Of a stretch of 64,000 nt of DNA, positions 34,553 to 43,200 are shown in pieces. The notes beneath the pieces were generated by a model. The model worked only from the letters and a program-made list of their open reading frames with translations. It searched no databases and was not told the origin of the DNA. The stretch is from Ensifer sp. PDNC004. Lineage in GTDB: Bacteria > Pseudomonadota > Alphaproteobacteria > Rhizobiales > Rhizobiaceae. Made by a program: the position numbers and the translations under genes. Numbering within the stretch: position 1 is the first letter of the stretch; every line of letters begins with the position of its first letter. Location: positions 372,001-436,000 of the forward strand of contig NZ_CP070352.1 in NCBI RefSeq assembly GCF_016919405.1, in the 5' to 3' direction.

Positions 34553-35490
34553 GATTGGCGAAGCCTCGGATCGAGCCAGGATTGCACGACATCCGTCAAA
34601 AGGAAGACGACGGAGACGAGCACGGCAAAGGTGAGCGTCAGGCCCTGGATCAGCGGATAGTCGCGGGCAAAGATCGCCTCCAGCATCAGCCGTCCGACAC
34701 CGGGAATGGCAAAGACCGTCTCAGTCACCAAGGTGCCGCTCATCAGGTTGCCGATCGAAAGCCCCAGCAGCGTCACCGTCGAGACCAGCGCATTGCGCAG
34801 CACATGCCGGGTCATGATGATGCGCGGCGACAGGCCCTTGGCACGGGCGAATTGCACGTATTCCGCGTCGAGCACCTCGATCAGAGAGGCCCGGAGATTG
34901 CGCAGGATGATCGCCGAGGTATAGAGCGCGACGCTGAGTGCGGGCAGGATCAGGTGGTAGAGGTTGGCAAGAAAGCTCTTGCCGTAGCCGCCGACCGGAA
35001 ACCAGCGCAGATGCGCCGCAAGCACGGTCAACAGCAGGAGCCCGATATAGAAGACCGGCATGGACAGGCCGACCTGAAAGACGCCACGGATGGCGACATC
35101 GACCGGACTGTTGACGCGCGATGCCGCAAGAAAGGCGAGCGGACCGGCAAGCAAGACCGCGAGCACCACCGAATAGAGCGCCAGGAATATCGTCGTCGGC
35201 AGCCGGCTGAGAATAACCTCGGTGACCGGCGCCTTCAGCATGATCGAACGGCCGAGATCGCCGGTCAGCGTGTTCTTGACAAAGACGAGGAACTGCATCG
35301 GCAGCGGCTGGTCGAGACCGAGATTGTGCCGGATCTGTTCAAGCTGAGCATCGGTCGCCTTGGCCTCGGCCATGGCGATCGCCGGGTCACCCGGCAGCAT
35401 GCGCACGAGCAGGAAGATGAAGATCATTACCAACAGGAACGTCGGGATGATCTGCAGCAGCCGTGCCACGAGATAGGAAAGTGAGGGCAT
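34549..35490 (-). CDS. Oligopeptide ABC transporter permease (OppB type)
   Basis: A 313-aa permease. Start at ATG 35490 (MPSLSYLVARLLQIIP) with AAGG upstream; a TTG five codons earlier is less likely. The N-terminal helix, MLPGDPAIAM motif, QVGLSMPVFYIGLLLL and loop YVQFARAKGLSPRIIMTRHVL are all typical. Confidence 0.92.
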   Translation of the reverse strand: MPSLSYLVARLLQIIPTFLLVMIFIFLLVRMLPGDPAIAMAEAKATDAQLEQIRHNLGLDQPLPMQFLVFVKNTLTGDLGRSIMLKAPVTEVILSRLPTTIFLALYSVVLAVLLAGPLAFLAASRVNSPVDVAIRGVFQVGLSMPVFYIGLLLLTVLAAHLRWFPVGGYGKSFLANLYHLILPALSVALYTSAIILRNLRASLIEVLDAEYVQFARAKGLSPRIIMTRHVLRNALVSTVTLLGLSIGNLMSGTLVTETVFAIPGVGRLMLEAIFARDYPLIQGLTLTFAVLVSVVFLLTDVVQSWLDPRLRQS

Positions 35491-35512
35491 GGTTCCAACC
35501 TTCAACGGAAAA

Positions 35513-35532
35513 CCGGGCGGCTTGCCGCCCGG
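35513..35532 (-). other. Stem-loop between peptide-binding-protein and permease genes
   Basis: CCGGGCGGC (35513-35521) and GCCGCCCGG (35524-35532) form a tight hairpin, followed in minus-strand RNA by UUUUCCGUU. It is a terminator-like element inside the operon and may let the binding protein be made in excess. Confidence 0.6.
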
Positions 35533-35553
35533 CTCTCTCGGATCGTTCCGCTA

Positions 35554-37131
35554 TCAGTCGGCGCGCCAGGCTTCAGAGAAGTCGTTGGCGCCGAGCGGCG
35601 TCTGGACGTAGCCTTCGATCGACTTCGACACGGCGACGGCAAAGGGCGTTTCGAACAGGAAGAGCAGCGGCGCTTCCGCCGCGTAGATCTCCTGCATGCG
35701 CTTGTATTCGTCCTTGCGCTTGGCCGGATCGGTCTCGACGTTGGAGGCTTCAAACAGCGTGTTGAATTCCTGGTTGTTCCAGCCGGTGCCGACGGCCTGG
35801 CGCTGCTTGTAGTAGCCGAGCCAGCCGGTCACCTGCGCCGGATCGTTGACGTCGTTCGCCCAACCGTAGGTATGGATGTCGAAGTCGCCGGACCGGTTCT
35901 TCTCGCCGCGGGTCGGGTTGTCGACCTGCTCGACCTTGAGGTTGACACCGAGCGGCGCCCACATCTGCTGGAGTGCGGTAAACAGCGTCGCATCGTCGGC
36001 GCTGCCTGCAAGCGTGGTAAGCTTCACCTCGAAGCCGCCGCTGAGACCGGCTTCCGCCAGCAGCTGCTTGGCCTTTTCCGGATCATAGGGATAGAGCGGC
36101 TCGGGGCCATAGTGAAGCTGCGTCGCCGCCGACATCAGCGAGGTCATCGGCTTACCCGTATCGAAGGTCACGAGCTTGATCAGCACGCTCTTGTCGGTCG
36201 CATAGTTCAGCGCCTGGCGCACCTTGGCGTCGGCAAGCGGGTTCTTCGATCCGTCCTTCGTCGTCTCGCGCGTGTTGATAGGCGCGTAGACGATGCGGGT
36301 CGAGGGGAAGAGCTCCATCTTCAGGTTCGGATCGGCACCGAGTTCGCCGACGCGGGCAAACGGAATGAACTCGGCGGCATCGACCTCGCCGGCCTGCAGC
36401 TTGAGGATACGGGTCGCATCGTCAGGAATGACGAGGAATTCCACTCGGTCGAGATAGGGCAGCGGCTTGCCGTCTTCGCCCTGGCGCCAGTAGTTCGGGT
36501 TGCGCTCGAAGCTCATGCTCGAGCCCTGCACATGGCTCTTCATCACGAAGGGGCCAGATGTCACCGGACCGGACGAGAAGAAGGCCCGCGCCTTTTCCTG
36601 GTCGGTGGCACCTGCCGCCTTTTCGAAGGCCGCCTTCGGCATGATACCGGTGTTGAAAGTCGCAAGGATCGAGATGATCGTCGGGTCGGGGTTCTTCAGC
36701 GACACGGTGATCTTGTTGCCATCGGTCGTGACCTTGTCGACCGCGCCGAGCAGCCCGGCCCAGGGGCCGAGTTCGGCATTGCGCGCCCGGTCGAGCGAGA
36801 AGACGACGTCCGCGCCGGTCAGGTCTGAGCCGTCAGAGAACTTGAGCCCGTTTCTGAGAGTAAGGGTGATGGTCTTGCCGTCGGCCGAAACCTCGTGACC
36901 CTCGGCGAGACCCGGCACGATCGAACCGTCAGGACCGTTGCGCAGCAGCGTCTCGTAGAGACCGTTGACCATCCAGAGATCGGGATTGCGGTCGGCGTAA
37001 ACGGGATCGATGACGGTCGAGTCGTCGTAGCGCGCGAAGGTCATTGCGCCGCCGCGCTCGATCGCAAAGGCCGAGGTGGCCGCAAGCAGACCCAGCGTCG
37101 TGCCGAGCAGAATAGGCAATATACGTTTCAT
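35554..37131 (-). CDS. Family 5 periplasmic oligopeptide-binding protein
   Basis: A 525-aa SBP_bac_5 protein. A Sec signal peptide ends at TSAFA-IE near residue 23. Start 37131 has AAGGAGG about 6 nt upstream. The mature part shows the family order GGAMTFARYDDSTVIDP, VPGLAEGHEVSADGKTITL and the DWGYANDVND-like ligand region (YGWANDVNDPAQV). First gene of the Opp/aminopeptidase P operon. A 17-bp palindromic block stands 59 bp upstream of its start. Proline-containing peptides are suggested by the linked pepP and racemase-like genes. Confidence 0.9.
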   Translation of the reverse strand: MKRILPILLGTTLGLLAATSAFAIERGGAMTFARYDDSTVIDPVYADRNPDLWMVNGLYETLLRNGPDGSIVPGLAEGHEVSADGKTITLTLRNGLKFSDGSDLTGADVVFSLDRARNAELGPWAGLLGAVDKVTTDGNKITVSLKNPDPTIISILATFNTGIMPKAAFEKAAGATDQEKARAFFSSGPVTSGPFVMKSHVQGSSMSFERNPNYWRQGEDGKPLPYLDRVEFLVIPDDATRILKLQAGEVDAAEFIPFARVGELGADPNLKMELFPSTRIVYAPINTRETTKDGSKNPLADAKVRQALNYATDKSVLIKLVTFDTGKPMTSLMSAATQLHYGPEPLYPYDPEKAKQLLAEAGLSGGFEVKLTTLAGSADDATLFTALQQMWAPLGVNLKVEQVDNPTRGEKNRSGDFDIHTYGWANDVNDPAQVTGWLGYYKQRQAVGTGWNNQEFNTLFEASNVETDPAKRKDEYKRMQEIYAAEAPLLFLFETPFAVAVSKSIEGYVQTPLGANDFSEAWRAD

Positions 37132-37189
37132 CTCACTCCTCCTTTTGACCGCAGCCGTCATCGATCGTGTGCCAAACACGCTTATTGGA

Positions 37190-37206
37190 TATTGGATCCA
37201 ATTTTT
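37190..37206. promoter_or_regulatory. Operator copy 1: TATTGGATCCAATTTTT
   Basis: The core ATTGGATCCAAT (37191-37202) is a perfect 12-bp palindrome, preceded by another ATTGGAT at 37184. The same 17 bp occur, inverted, at 39207-39223 upstream of the racemase-like gene. It lies 59 bp before the binding-protein start and probably binds the nearby GntR-type regulator. Confidence 0.7.
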
Positions 37207-37304
37207 CTTAGTGTTTTTTGCCGCCGACGGATTGCCGCGAAGACGTTCTTGTAGTTCCCCTTTTCAAGAAGGCCGGCACGCGATCTGATCGGCTTGCCGA
37301 ACCA

Positions 37305-37323
37305 ACTTTAGCTGGACTAAAGT
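37305..37323. promoter_or_regulatory. Palindrome upstream of the XRE-cupin gene
   Basis: ACTTTAG (37305-37311) and CTAAAGT (37317-37323) form a perfect inverted repeat with a 5-bp spacer, 35 bp before the regulator ATG. A likely autoregulatory operator of the XRE-cupin protein. Confidence 0.6.
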
Positions 37324-37358
37324 ACATCGATAGACGTGAGTCAAGCGGAAAGAAAGTC

Positions 37359-37979
37359 ATGCCCCTGAAGATCGAAGAGGCGCCCGAAGCCCATGAAGGC
37401 GCCTCCCTCCCCGAAGCCTCGACACCCGCCTCGCTCGGGCAAATGCTCAGAGCCCGCCGCAAGGAAATCGGCAAGACCATGAAGGACGTGGCGCGCGAGG
37501 CCGGGCTGACGGAGGGCTTCATCAGCCAGATCGAGCGCGGCATTTCCACCCCGTCGCTGATCTCGCTTTACAACGTCGCCAACGCGCTCGGCACCAGCGT
37601 CGATACCTTCCTGTCGCAGCCGCCGCAGCATTCGCATTCGATGGTGTCGCATGCCGGCGAACGCCCCGGCTACAATGTCGAAACGAAAGAACGCGTCTAC
37701 GAACTGATCGAGCGCGGCTTTCCGGGCGCTGCGCTCAATGGCTGCATCACCCATATGCCGCCGGGCTATGCGTCGGAACTGACCAGCCACGAGGGCGAGG
37801 ATTTCCTCTACCTGATCGAGGGCGAGATGCTCTACCAGATCGACGGCAAGGACTATCTCTTAAAGGCCGGCGACACGCTGCACTTCCCCGCCTCGCTGCC
37901 CCACCGCGCCCGCAATGTCGGCGCGGGACCGGCCCGCGAACTCTGGGTCGGCACAACCCGGATCATCAAGGAAGACTGA
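37359..37979 (+). CDS. XRE-family regulator with cupin domain
   Basis: A 206-aa regulator: helix-turn-helix at about 27-80 (LRARRKEIGKTMKDVAREAGL, FISQIERGISTPS) and a cupin barrel at about 120-200 (GYASELTSHEGEDFLYLIEG, LKAGDTLHFPASLPHRARN). The ATG at 37359 is preferred because an upstream TTG frame covers the palindrome. Divergent from the peptide transporter operon and convergent with the racemase-like gene. It may sense a peptide or proline derivative. It is a second, distinct paralogue of the regulator at 14109. Confidence 0.9.
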   Translation: MPLKIEEAPEAHEGASLPEASTPASLGQMLRARRKEIGKTMKDVAREAGLTEGFISQIERGISTPSLISLYNVANALGTSVDTFLSQPPQHSHSMVSHAGERPGYNVETKERVYELIERGFPGAALNGCITHMPPGYASELTSHEGEDFLYLIEGEMLYQIDGKDYLLKAGDTLHFPASLPHRARNVGAGPARELWVGTTRIIKED

Positions 37980-38016
37980 ACCAGCGGAACCATCCAAAGG
38001 ACTGGGCGGAAAGGTA

Positions 38017-38037
38017 CGGGCCGCACAAGGCGGCCCG
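38017..38037. terminator. Hairpin between convergent genes
   Basis: CGGGCCGC (38017-38024) pairs with GCGGCCCG (38030-38037) around a 5-nt loop. It lies between the XRE-cupin gene and the convergent racemase-like gene. T tracts are short. Confidence 0.5.
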
Positions 38038-38049
38038 CAAGGTCAGGCC

Positions 38050-39081
38050 TTACTGCTTTCGCGGCCAGGTATCGGCGAGACGGTAGCCGGCCGGCCACGG
38101 ATCGGCCGGGTCGAGCATCACTTGGTGGGTGCCGGTGATCCAGGCACGGCCGGAGATTTCGGGCACGATCGCCGGGCGTCCGCCGACGGTGGTTTCGCCG
38201 ACGATGCGGCAATTGAAGGTCGAATCGATGATCGAGTGACCGTTGAAGCGCTGGCCGACCTTCATCAGCCCGCGCGCGTGCAGCACCGCCATGCGCGCCG
38301 AGCAGCCGGTACCGGTCGGCGAGCGGTCGAGCTTGGCCGGCTGGATGACGACCGTGTTGCGACCATGCAGAACGCCGTCCTTTTCCTCGACCGGCAGCGT
38401 CAGCTGGCAGAAGGAAATGTGAGCCCATTCCGGATTTTCCGGATGGGTGAAGCCGAGCTGTTCGTTGGCCGCGCGGGTGATCTTGATGCCGGTTTCGGCA
38501 AGTTCGCGCGCCTCGTCCGGCGTCACCGAGAAACCAAGAGCGCGGGCGTCGGTGATGACGAAGCTATCGCCGCCGTAGGCGGTATCGACGGTCAACGTGC
38601 CCAGACCCTCAACCTCGAGCTTGGCGTCCAGCTTGTCGGCAAAGGACGGCACGTTGGTGACGGTGATGCGCTCGGCTTTGCCGTTACGGCACTCGGCAAC
38701 GACGTTGACCAACCCGCCCGGCGCTTCCAGCACCATGCGCGTTTCCGGCTCCTGCATCGGCACGATGCCGCTGTCGAGCAGGACGGTCGAAACGCAGATC
38801 GAGTTGGACCCCGACATCGGTGGGGTATCTTCGGGCTCCATGATGATGAAGCCCATCGTCGCGCGCGGGTCCTTCGGCGGCACAAGCAGGTTGATGTGGC
38901 GGAAGACGCCGCCGCGCGGCTCGTTGAGCACGAAATTGCGCAGCGTCTGATCTTCGGCAATGAAGCGGCGCTGTTCCCAGAGCGTGTTTCCGGGCGGCGG
39001 CGCGACGCCGCCGACGATGACGTCGCCGACTTCCCCCTCCGCGTGGCAAGAAACGATGTGAACGACCTTGTTGCTGCGCAT
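38050..39081 (-). CDS. Proline racemase-superfamily enzyme with Ser/Cys active site (hydroxyproline epimerase/dehydratase type)
   Basis: A 343-aa member of the proline racemase superfamily, which holds proline racemase, 4-hydroxyproline 2-epimerase and trans-3-hydroxyproline dehydratase. The first catalytic position is serine (Ser90 in [11 protein letters not shown], where epimerases have MCGH); the second is cysteine (Cys260 in [12 protein letters not shown]). Ser/Cys members are known and may epimerise hydroxyprolines with mixed specificity. Start 39081 has AAGGAG upstream. Alone on its strand, with operator copy 2 upstream and the GntR-type gene divergent. Linked peptide import and aminopeptidase P suggest hydroxyproline or proline released from peptides. 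Confidence 0.85.
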   Translation of the reverse strand: MRSNKVVHIVSCHAEGEVGDVIVGGVAPPPGNTLWEQRRFIAEDQTLRNFVLNEPRGGVFRHINLLVPPKDPRATMGFIIMEPEDTPPMSGSNSICVSTVLLDSGIVPMQEPETRMVLEAPGGLVNVVAECRNGKAERITVTNVPSFADKLDAKLEVEGLGTLTVDTAYGGDSFVITDARALGFSVTPDEARELAETGIKITRAANEQLGFTHPENPEWAHISFCQLTLPVEEKDGVLHGRNTVVIQPAKLDRSPTGTGCSARMAVLHARGLMKVGQRFNGHSIIDSTFNCRIVGETTVGGRPAIVPEISGRAWITGTHQVMLDPADPWPAGYRLADTWPRKQ

Positions 39082-39206
39082 GCCCTTCTCCTTCGGTGCT
39101 GGTGGACGGGCGCCACCCGGGCGCGCCATGCTTTCGCGCTGGCTACGCTCCGCTCTTCGCCGGAGATGATAGCGCGTCCGCGCCCGCCCGGCGAAAACAG
39201 TCATAG

Positions 39207-39223
39207 AAAAATTGGATCCAATA
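39207..39223. promoter_or_regulatory. Operator copy 2: AAAAATTGGATCCAATA
   Basis: Exact reverse complement of the 17-bp block at 37190-37206, with the palindromic core ATTGGATCCAAT at 39211-39222. It lies in the divergent region between the racemase-like gene (start 39081) and the GntR-type gene (start 39372 or 39294). Confidence 0.7.
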
Positions 39224-39371
39224 TACAATCTGAAATATTCGAATTTGCTGCGAGAACCGAACGCGTCTGTTGCCCGGCGCCTGAATTGGACCTATGACCA
39301 TTGGCCAAGCGCGCGAAAACGCTTCCGAATTCGCCGAGCCCTCACGGTTCGGCCAGCAGGATTTGAACACG

Positions 39372-40037
39372 ATGAAACTCGACGCCGTCGATGTCAGGCA
39401 AGCCGCCTCCGCCGCCGATATCGTCTATGAGGCCCTGCGCAAGGCGATCATCGAAGGTGACCTCGCCGAGGGCGAGAACCTGCGTCAGGACCACATCGCC
39501 CAGATGTTCAACACCAGCCGCATTCCAGTGCGCGAGGCGCTTTCGCGGCTGGAGCAGCATGGGCTGATCACCACGGAGCGCTACAAGGGTGCCGTCGTCG
39601 CCGGCCTCTCGATCGAGGAAATCGAGGAGATCTTCGAGTTCCGCGCGCTCATCGAGGCGGAGGTCATTCGGCTTGCGATACCCAATCTCGACCGCCGCAC
39701 ACTCGATCTTGCACGCCAGCATTGCGAGGAGTTCGAGCGGGAGGAAAATTCCGACCGCTGGGGCGAAATCAACCGCAATTTCCACTACAGCCTCTACGAG
39801 GCAGCCCGTCGCCCCTATTACCTGCAGATTGTCCGCGCCTCGCTCGATCGCATCGACCGTTACCTGCGGGCGCAGCTGACGCTGACCTCGGGCGTTGCGC
39901 GCGCGCGCCGCGAACACAAGGCGATACTGGATGCCTGCATTGCGCGCGACGCGGAGCGAGCCAGCGCCTTGACGCGTGACCATATCCTCGACGCCGGTCG
40001 CTCGCTGACCGTCTTCCTGAGAGACCAACGAGGCTAG
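39372..40037 (+). CDS. GntR-family regulator, FadR/FCD subfamily
   Basis: A 221-aa regulator. N-terminal winged helix (about 14-75; VYEALRKAIIEGDLAEG, IPVREALSRLEQHGLI) followed by an all-helical FCD ligand domain with the metal-site pattern (FRALIEAEVIRLA, NRNFHYSLYEAA, EHKAILDACIARD). ATG 39372 is chosen for its AGGA and normal N-terminal length; ATG 39294 would add 26 residues. Divergent from the racemase-like gene across operator copy 2. It is the best candidate for binding both copies and coordinating the two transcription units. Confidence 0.9.
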   Translation: MKLDAVDVRQAASAADIVYEALRKAIIEGDLAEGENLRQDHIAQMFNTSRIPVREALSRLEQHGLITTERYKGAVVAGLSIEEIEEIFEFRALIEAEVIRLAIPNLDRRTLDLARQHCEEFEREENSDRWGEINRNFHYSLYEAARRPYYLQIVRASLDRIDRYLRAQLTLTSGVARARREHKAILDACIARDAERASALTRDHILDAGRSLTVFLRDQRG

Positions 40038-40248
40038 CGGCGCGGTTTTCCCGTGGCTTTGGCCGACCATCATAATAGTTTGATTTACATATCGTTTTAT
40101 CGTGTTTCATTCCGGATCGATGTTCGATCTTTCACAGCAGTGCTCCCGCTGAAATTGCGCCGCACGTCGACTGCTCTTCGGTTGACAAGCGGGGCGGAAG
40201 CCTGAAAAGTGAAGCCTCTATCGAGACCGGCAGCGTTGGGAGGACTTG

Positions 40249-43200
40249 ATGTCTGTGCGCGCGTTTTTCGGCCTTTCCACCCTTTTCCTGTCGCTTGTGA
40301 CCGCCGGCGTCCCCGCCGTTGCCCAGGAGAGTGGACGGCAGATCGAGATCACCAAGGACGGCGACTATTTCGGTTTCGACCTCAGGACCGAACAGAACGT
40401 CTCGCTCGACGAATGCCAGCAGACATGCATCGCGGACCAGTCCTGCCGCGCGTTCACCTACAATCCCAAGGTCAAGTGGTGCTTCCTCAAGTCCGATTAT
40501 AACCAGCTCAACACTTTCCCCGGCGCGATTGCCGGCAAGGTCGTGCAGCCGCAGGCCACACAAGCCGATATCGGCGCACCGCCGCGCCTGAATTTCCTGT
40601 CGGATCAGCTGCTGCAGGACGCCCGCAACACCAAGGCCAATCTGGCGCTCGCCGACGACCAACAGGGCATGGGCGTGAATACGCTCATCGACATGGCGCG
40701 CGGTCAGGCCGGCATGGGCAATATCGAGAATGCGTTGAGGGCCTTCCAGGGCGCGCTGGCGATCAATCCGGATGACGGCGAACTCTGGCTGGAGGCGGCG
40801 CGCACCGCGAACCGCATCACCAACAATTCAAGCGTATCGATCCAGGCGGCCATCGCCGCGATCAACGGCTATGAACTCACCCGCACCACCGAGAGCCGGG
40901 CGCATGCACTCGCCGTCATGGCGAAATCGCTGGAAGGCGCCGAGAATTTCCGCGCCGCATTGAACGCCTACAAGGCGAGCCTCGAATTGGTGAAGGCGAA
41001 ATCGGTCGAGGCGGCCTATCTCGACCTCAAGCAGCGCAAGGGCTTCCGCGTCGTCGAACATACGATCGATTCCGACGCTGCGACGCCGCGCGCCTGCGTG
41101 CAGTTCTCCGAGCAGCTTCTAAAGAGCGGCGCCGACTATGCCTCGTTCGTCACCGTCAATGGCGCTGCGCCAAAGGCGCTTGAGGCCAAGGGCGACCAGA
41201 TCTGCATCGAGGGCCTTTCGCATGGCGAACGCTACAAGCTGACCGTTCGCAGCGGCCTGCCCTCCACCGTCGACGAAGTGCTCGAAGCGCCCGTGACCCT
41301 CGACATCTATGTCGCTGACCGTGCGCAGATGGTGCGCTTCACCGGCGACAGCTTCGTGCTGCCGTCGACCGCGCGCCGCGGCATCCCGCTCGTCTCCGTC
41401 AACACCGACAGCGCCAAGCTGAAACTCTACCGCGTTGGCGACCGCAGCATCGCCCAGGTGCTGCAGAGCTCGCAGTTCCTGACGCAGCTCGATGGCTACA
41501 GCGCCCAGCGCATCGAGGATGAGATCGGCGAACTCGTCTGGCAGGGCTCGATCGATATCGAGCGTGACGTCAACAAGGAGGTTGTCACCAGCTTCCCGGT
41601 CGACGAGGCGCTGCCCCAGCGCAAACCCGGCGTCTATGTGCTCACCGCCGCGCCGACAACCGGCGTCAGCCAGGAATGGGACGCGCGCGCGACACAGTGG
41701 TTCGTCGTTTCCGATATCGGCATCTCCACCTATGCCGGCACCGACGGGTTGAACGTCTTCGTGCGTTCGCTTGCCACAGCCGAGCCGATCGAAGGCGTAG
41801 AACTGCAGCTCGTCGCCAAGAACAACGAGATCCTCGGCACGGCCGTGAGCGATGACGACGGCCGCGTCACCTTCACCGCCGGCCTGATCCGTGGCACGGC
41901 CGGCCTGACGCCTGCGGTGATCACGGCCAAGAAGGGCGAAGACGATTACGTCTTCCTCGACATGAGCCGCGCCGGCTTCGACCTTTCCGACCGCGGCGTC
42001 ACCGGACGCGCGGCGCCCGGCGCCATCGACATTCTCGCCTGGACCGAACGCGGCATCTACCGCGCCGGCGAAACCGTGCATGCGGCAGCGCTTGCCCGTG
42101 ACGTCGACGGCATGGCGATCGAAAACCTGCCGCTCACCTTCGTCTTCCTCCGCCCGGATGGTGTCGAATACCGCCGCATGACCAGCGCCGGCGGCAAGCT
42201 TGGAGGCCATACACTCGAACTCGACACCCAGGCAAACGCCATGCGCGGCACCTGGACGATGCAGATCTTCACCGATCCGAAGTCGCCTGCGATCGGCGAG
42301 AAGCAGTTCCTCGTGGATGACTTCGTGCCGGATCGCACCGAATTCGACCTCACCAGCGACGCCAAGGAAATCGCTGTCGGCGAGACGGCGAGTGTGGCGG
42401 TCGACGGGCGCTATCTCTATGGCGCGCCGGCTGCCGGGCTCGAACTCGAAGGCGAAGTGACGATCAAGCCGACGCGCGAAAATGCCGCCTTCAAGGGCTA
42501 CTCGTTCGGACTTGCCGACGAAGAGGCAAGCGAAGACACGCGCCTGCCGCTCGAAGAGCTTTCGTCGCTCGACGAGGAAGGCAAATCCAGCTTCGACGTC
42601 CTCATCGACGAAGTCCCCTCGACCACGCAGTTGCTTAATGCCACGGTGACCGTCCGCATGCGCGAAGCCGGTGGCCGCGCCGTCGAGCGCTCGCTGAAAC
42701 TGCCGGTGCGCGCCGAAGGCCCAATGCTCGGCATCAAGCCGGAATTCGAAGGCGAACTGGCTGAGAACTCGGTCGGCAAGTTCCGCATCATCGCCGTCGA
42801 TCCGGCCGGTGCCAAGCTCGCCATGCCCGGGGTCCTCTGGAAGCTGATCAGCGTCGAGCGGAACTATCACTGGTACCGCGACGGCAGCGCCTGGAAGTAC
42901 GAACCCGTCGTCACCACCAAGCAGGTGGCCAACGGCAGCGTCGATCTGACGGAAGACGGCGGCGACATCTCCGTGCCCGTTGGTTGGGGGCGGTATCGCC
43001 TGGAAGTCGAGACGGCCGCGGTCGATGGCCCGACCTCGAGCCTCGAATTCGACGCCGGCTGGTACGTTGCCGCCACCTCGACGGAAACGCCTGACGGCTT
43101 GGAAATCGCGCTCGACAAGGAGAAATACGCAGTCGGCGACACGGCCAAGCTCAAGGTCTCGCCGCGTTTTGCCGGTGAGCTGCTGGTGACCGTCGGTACC

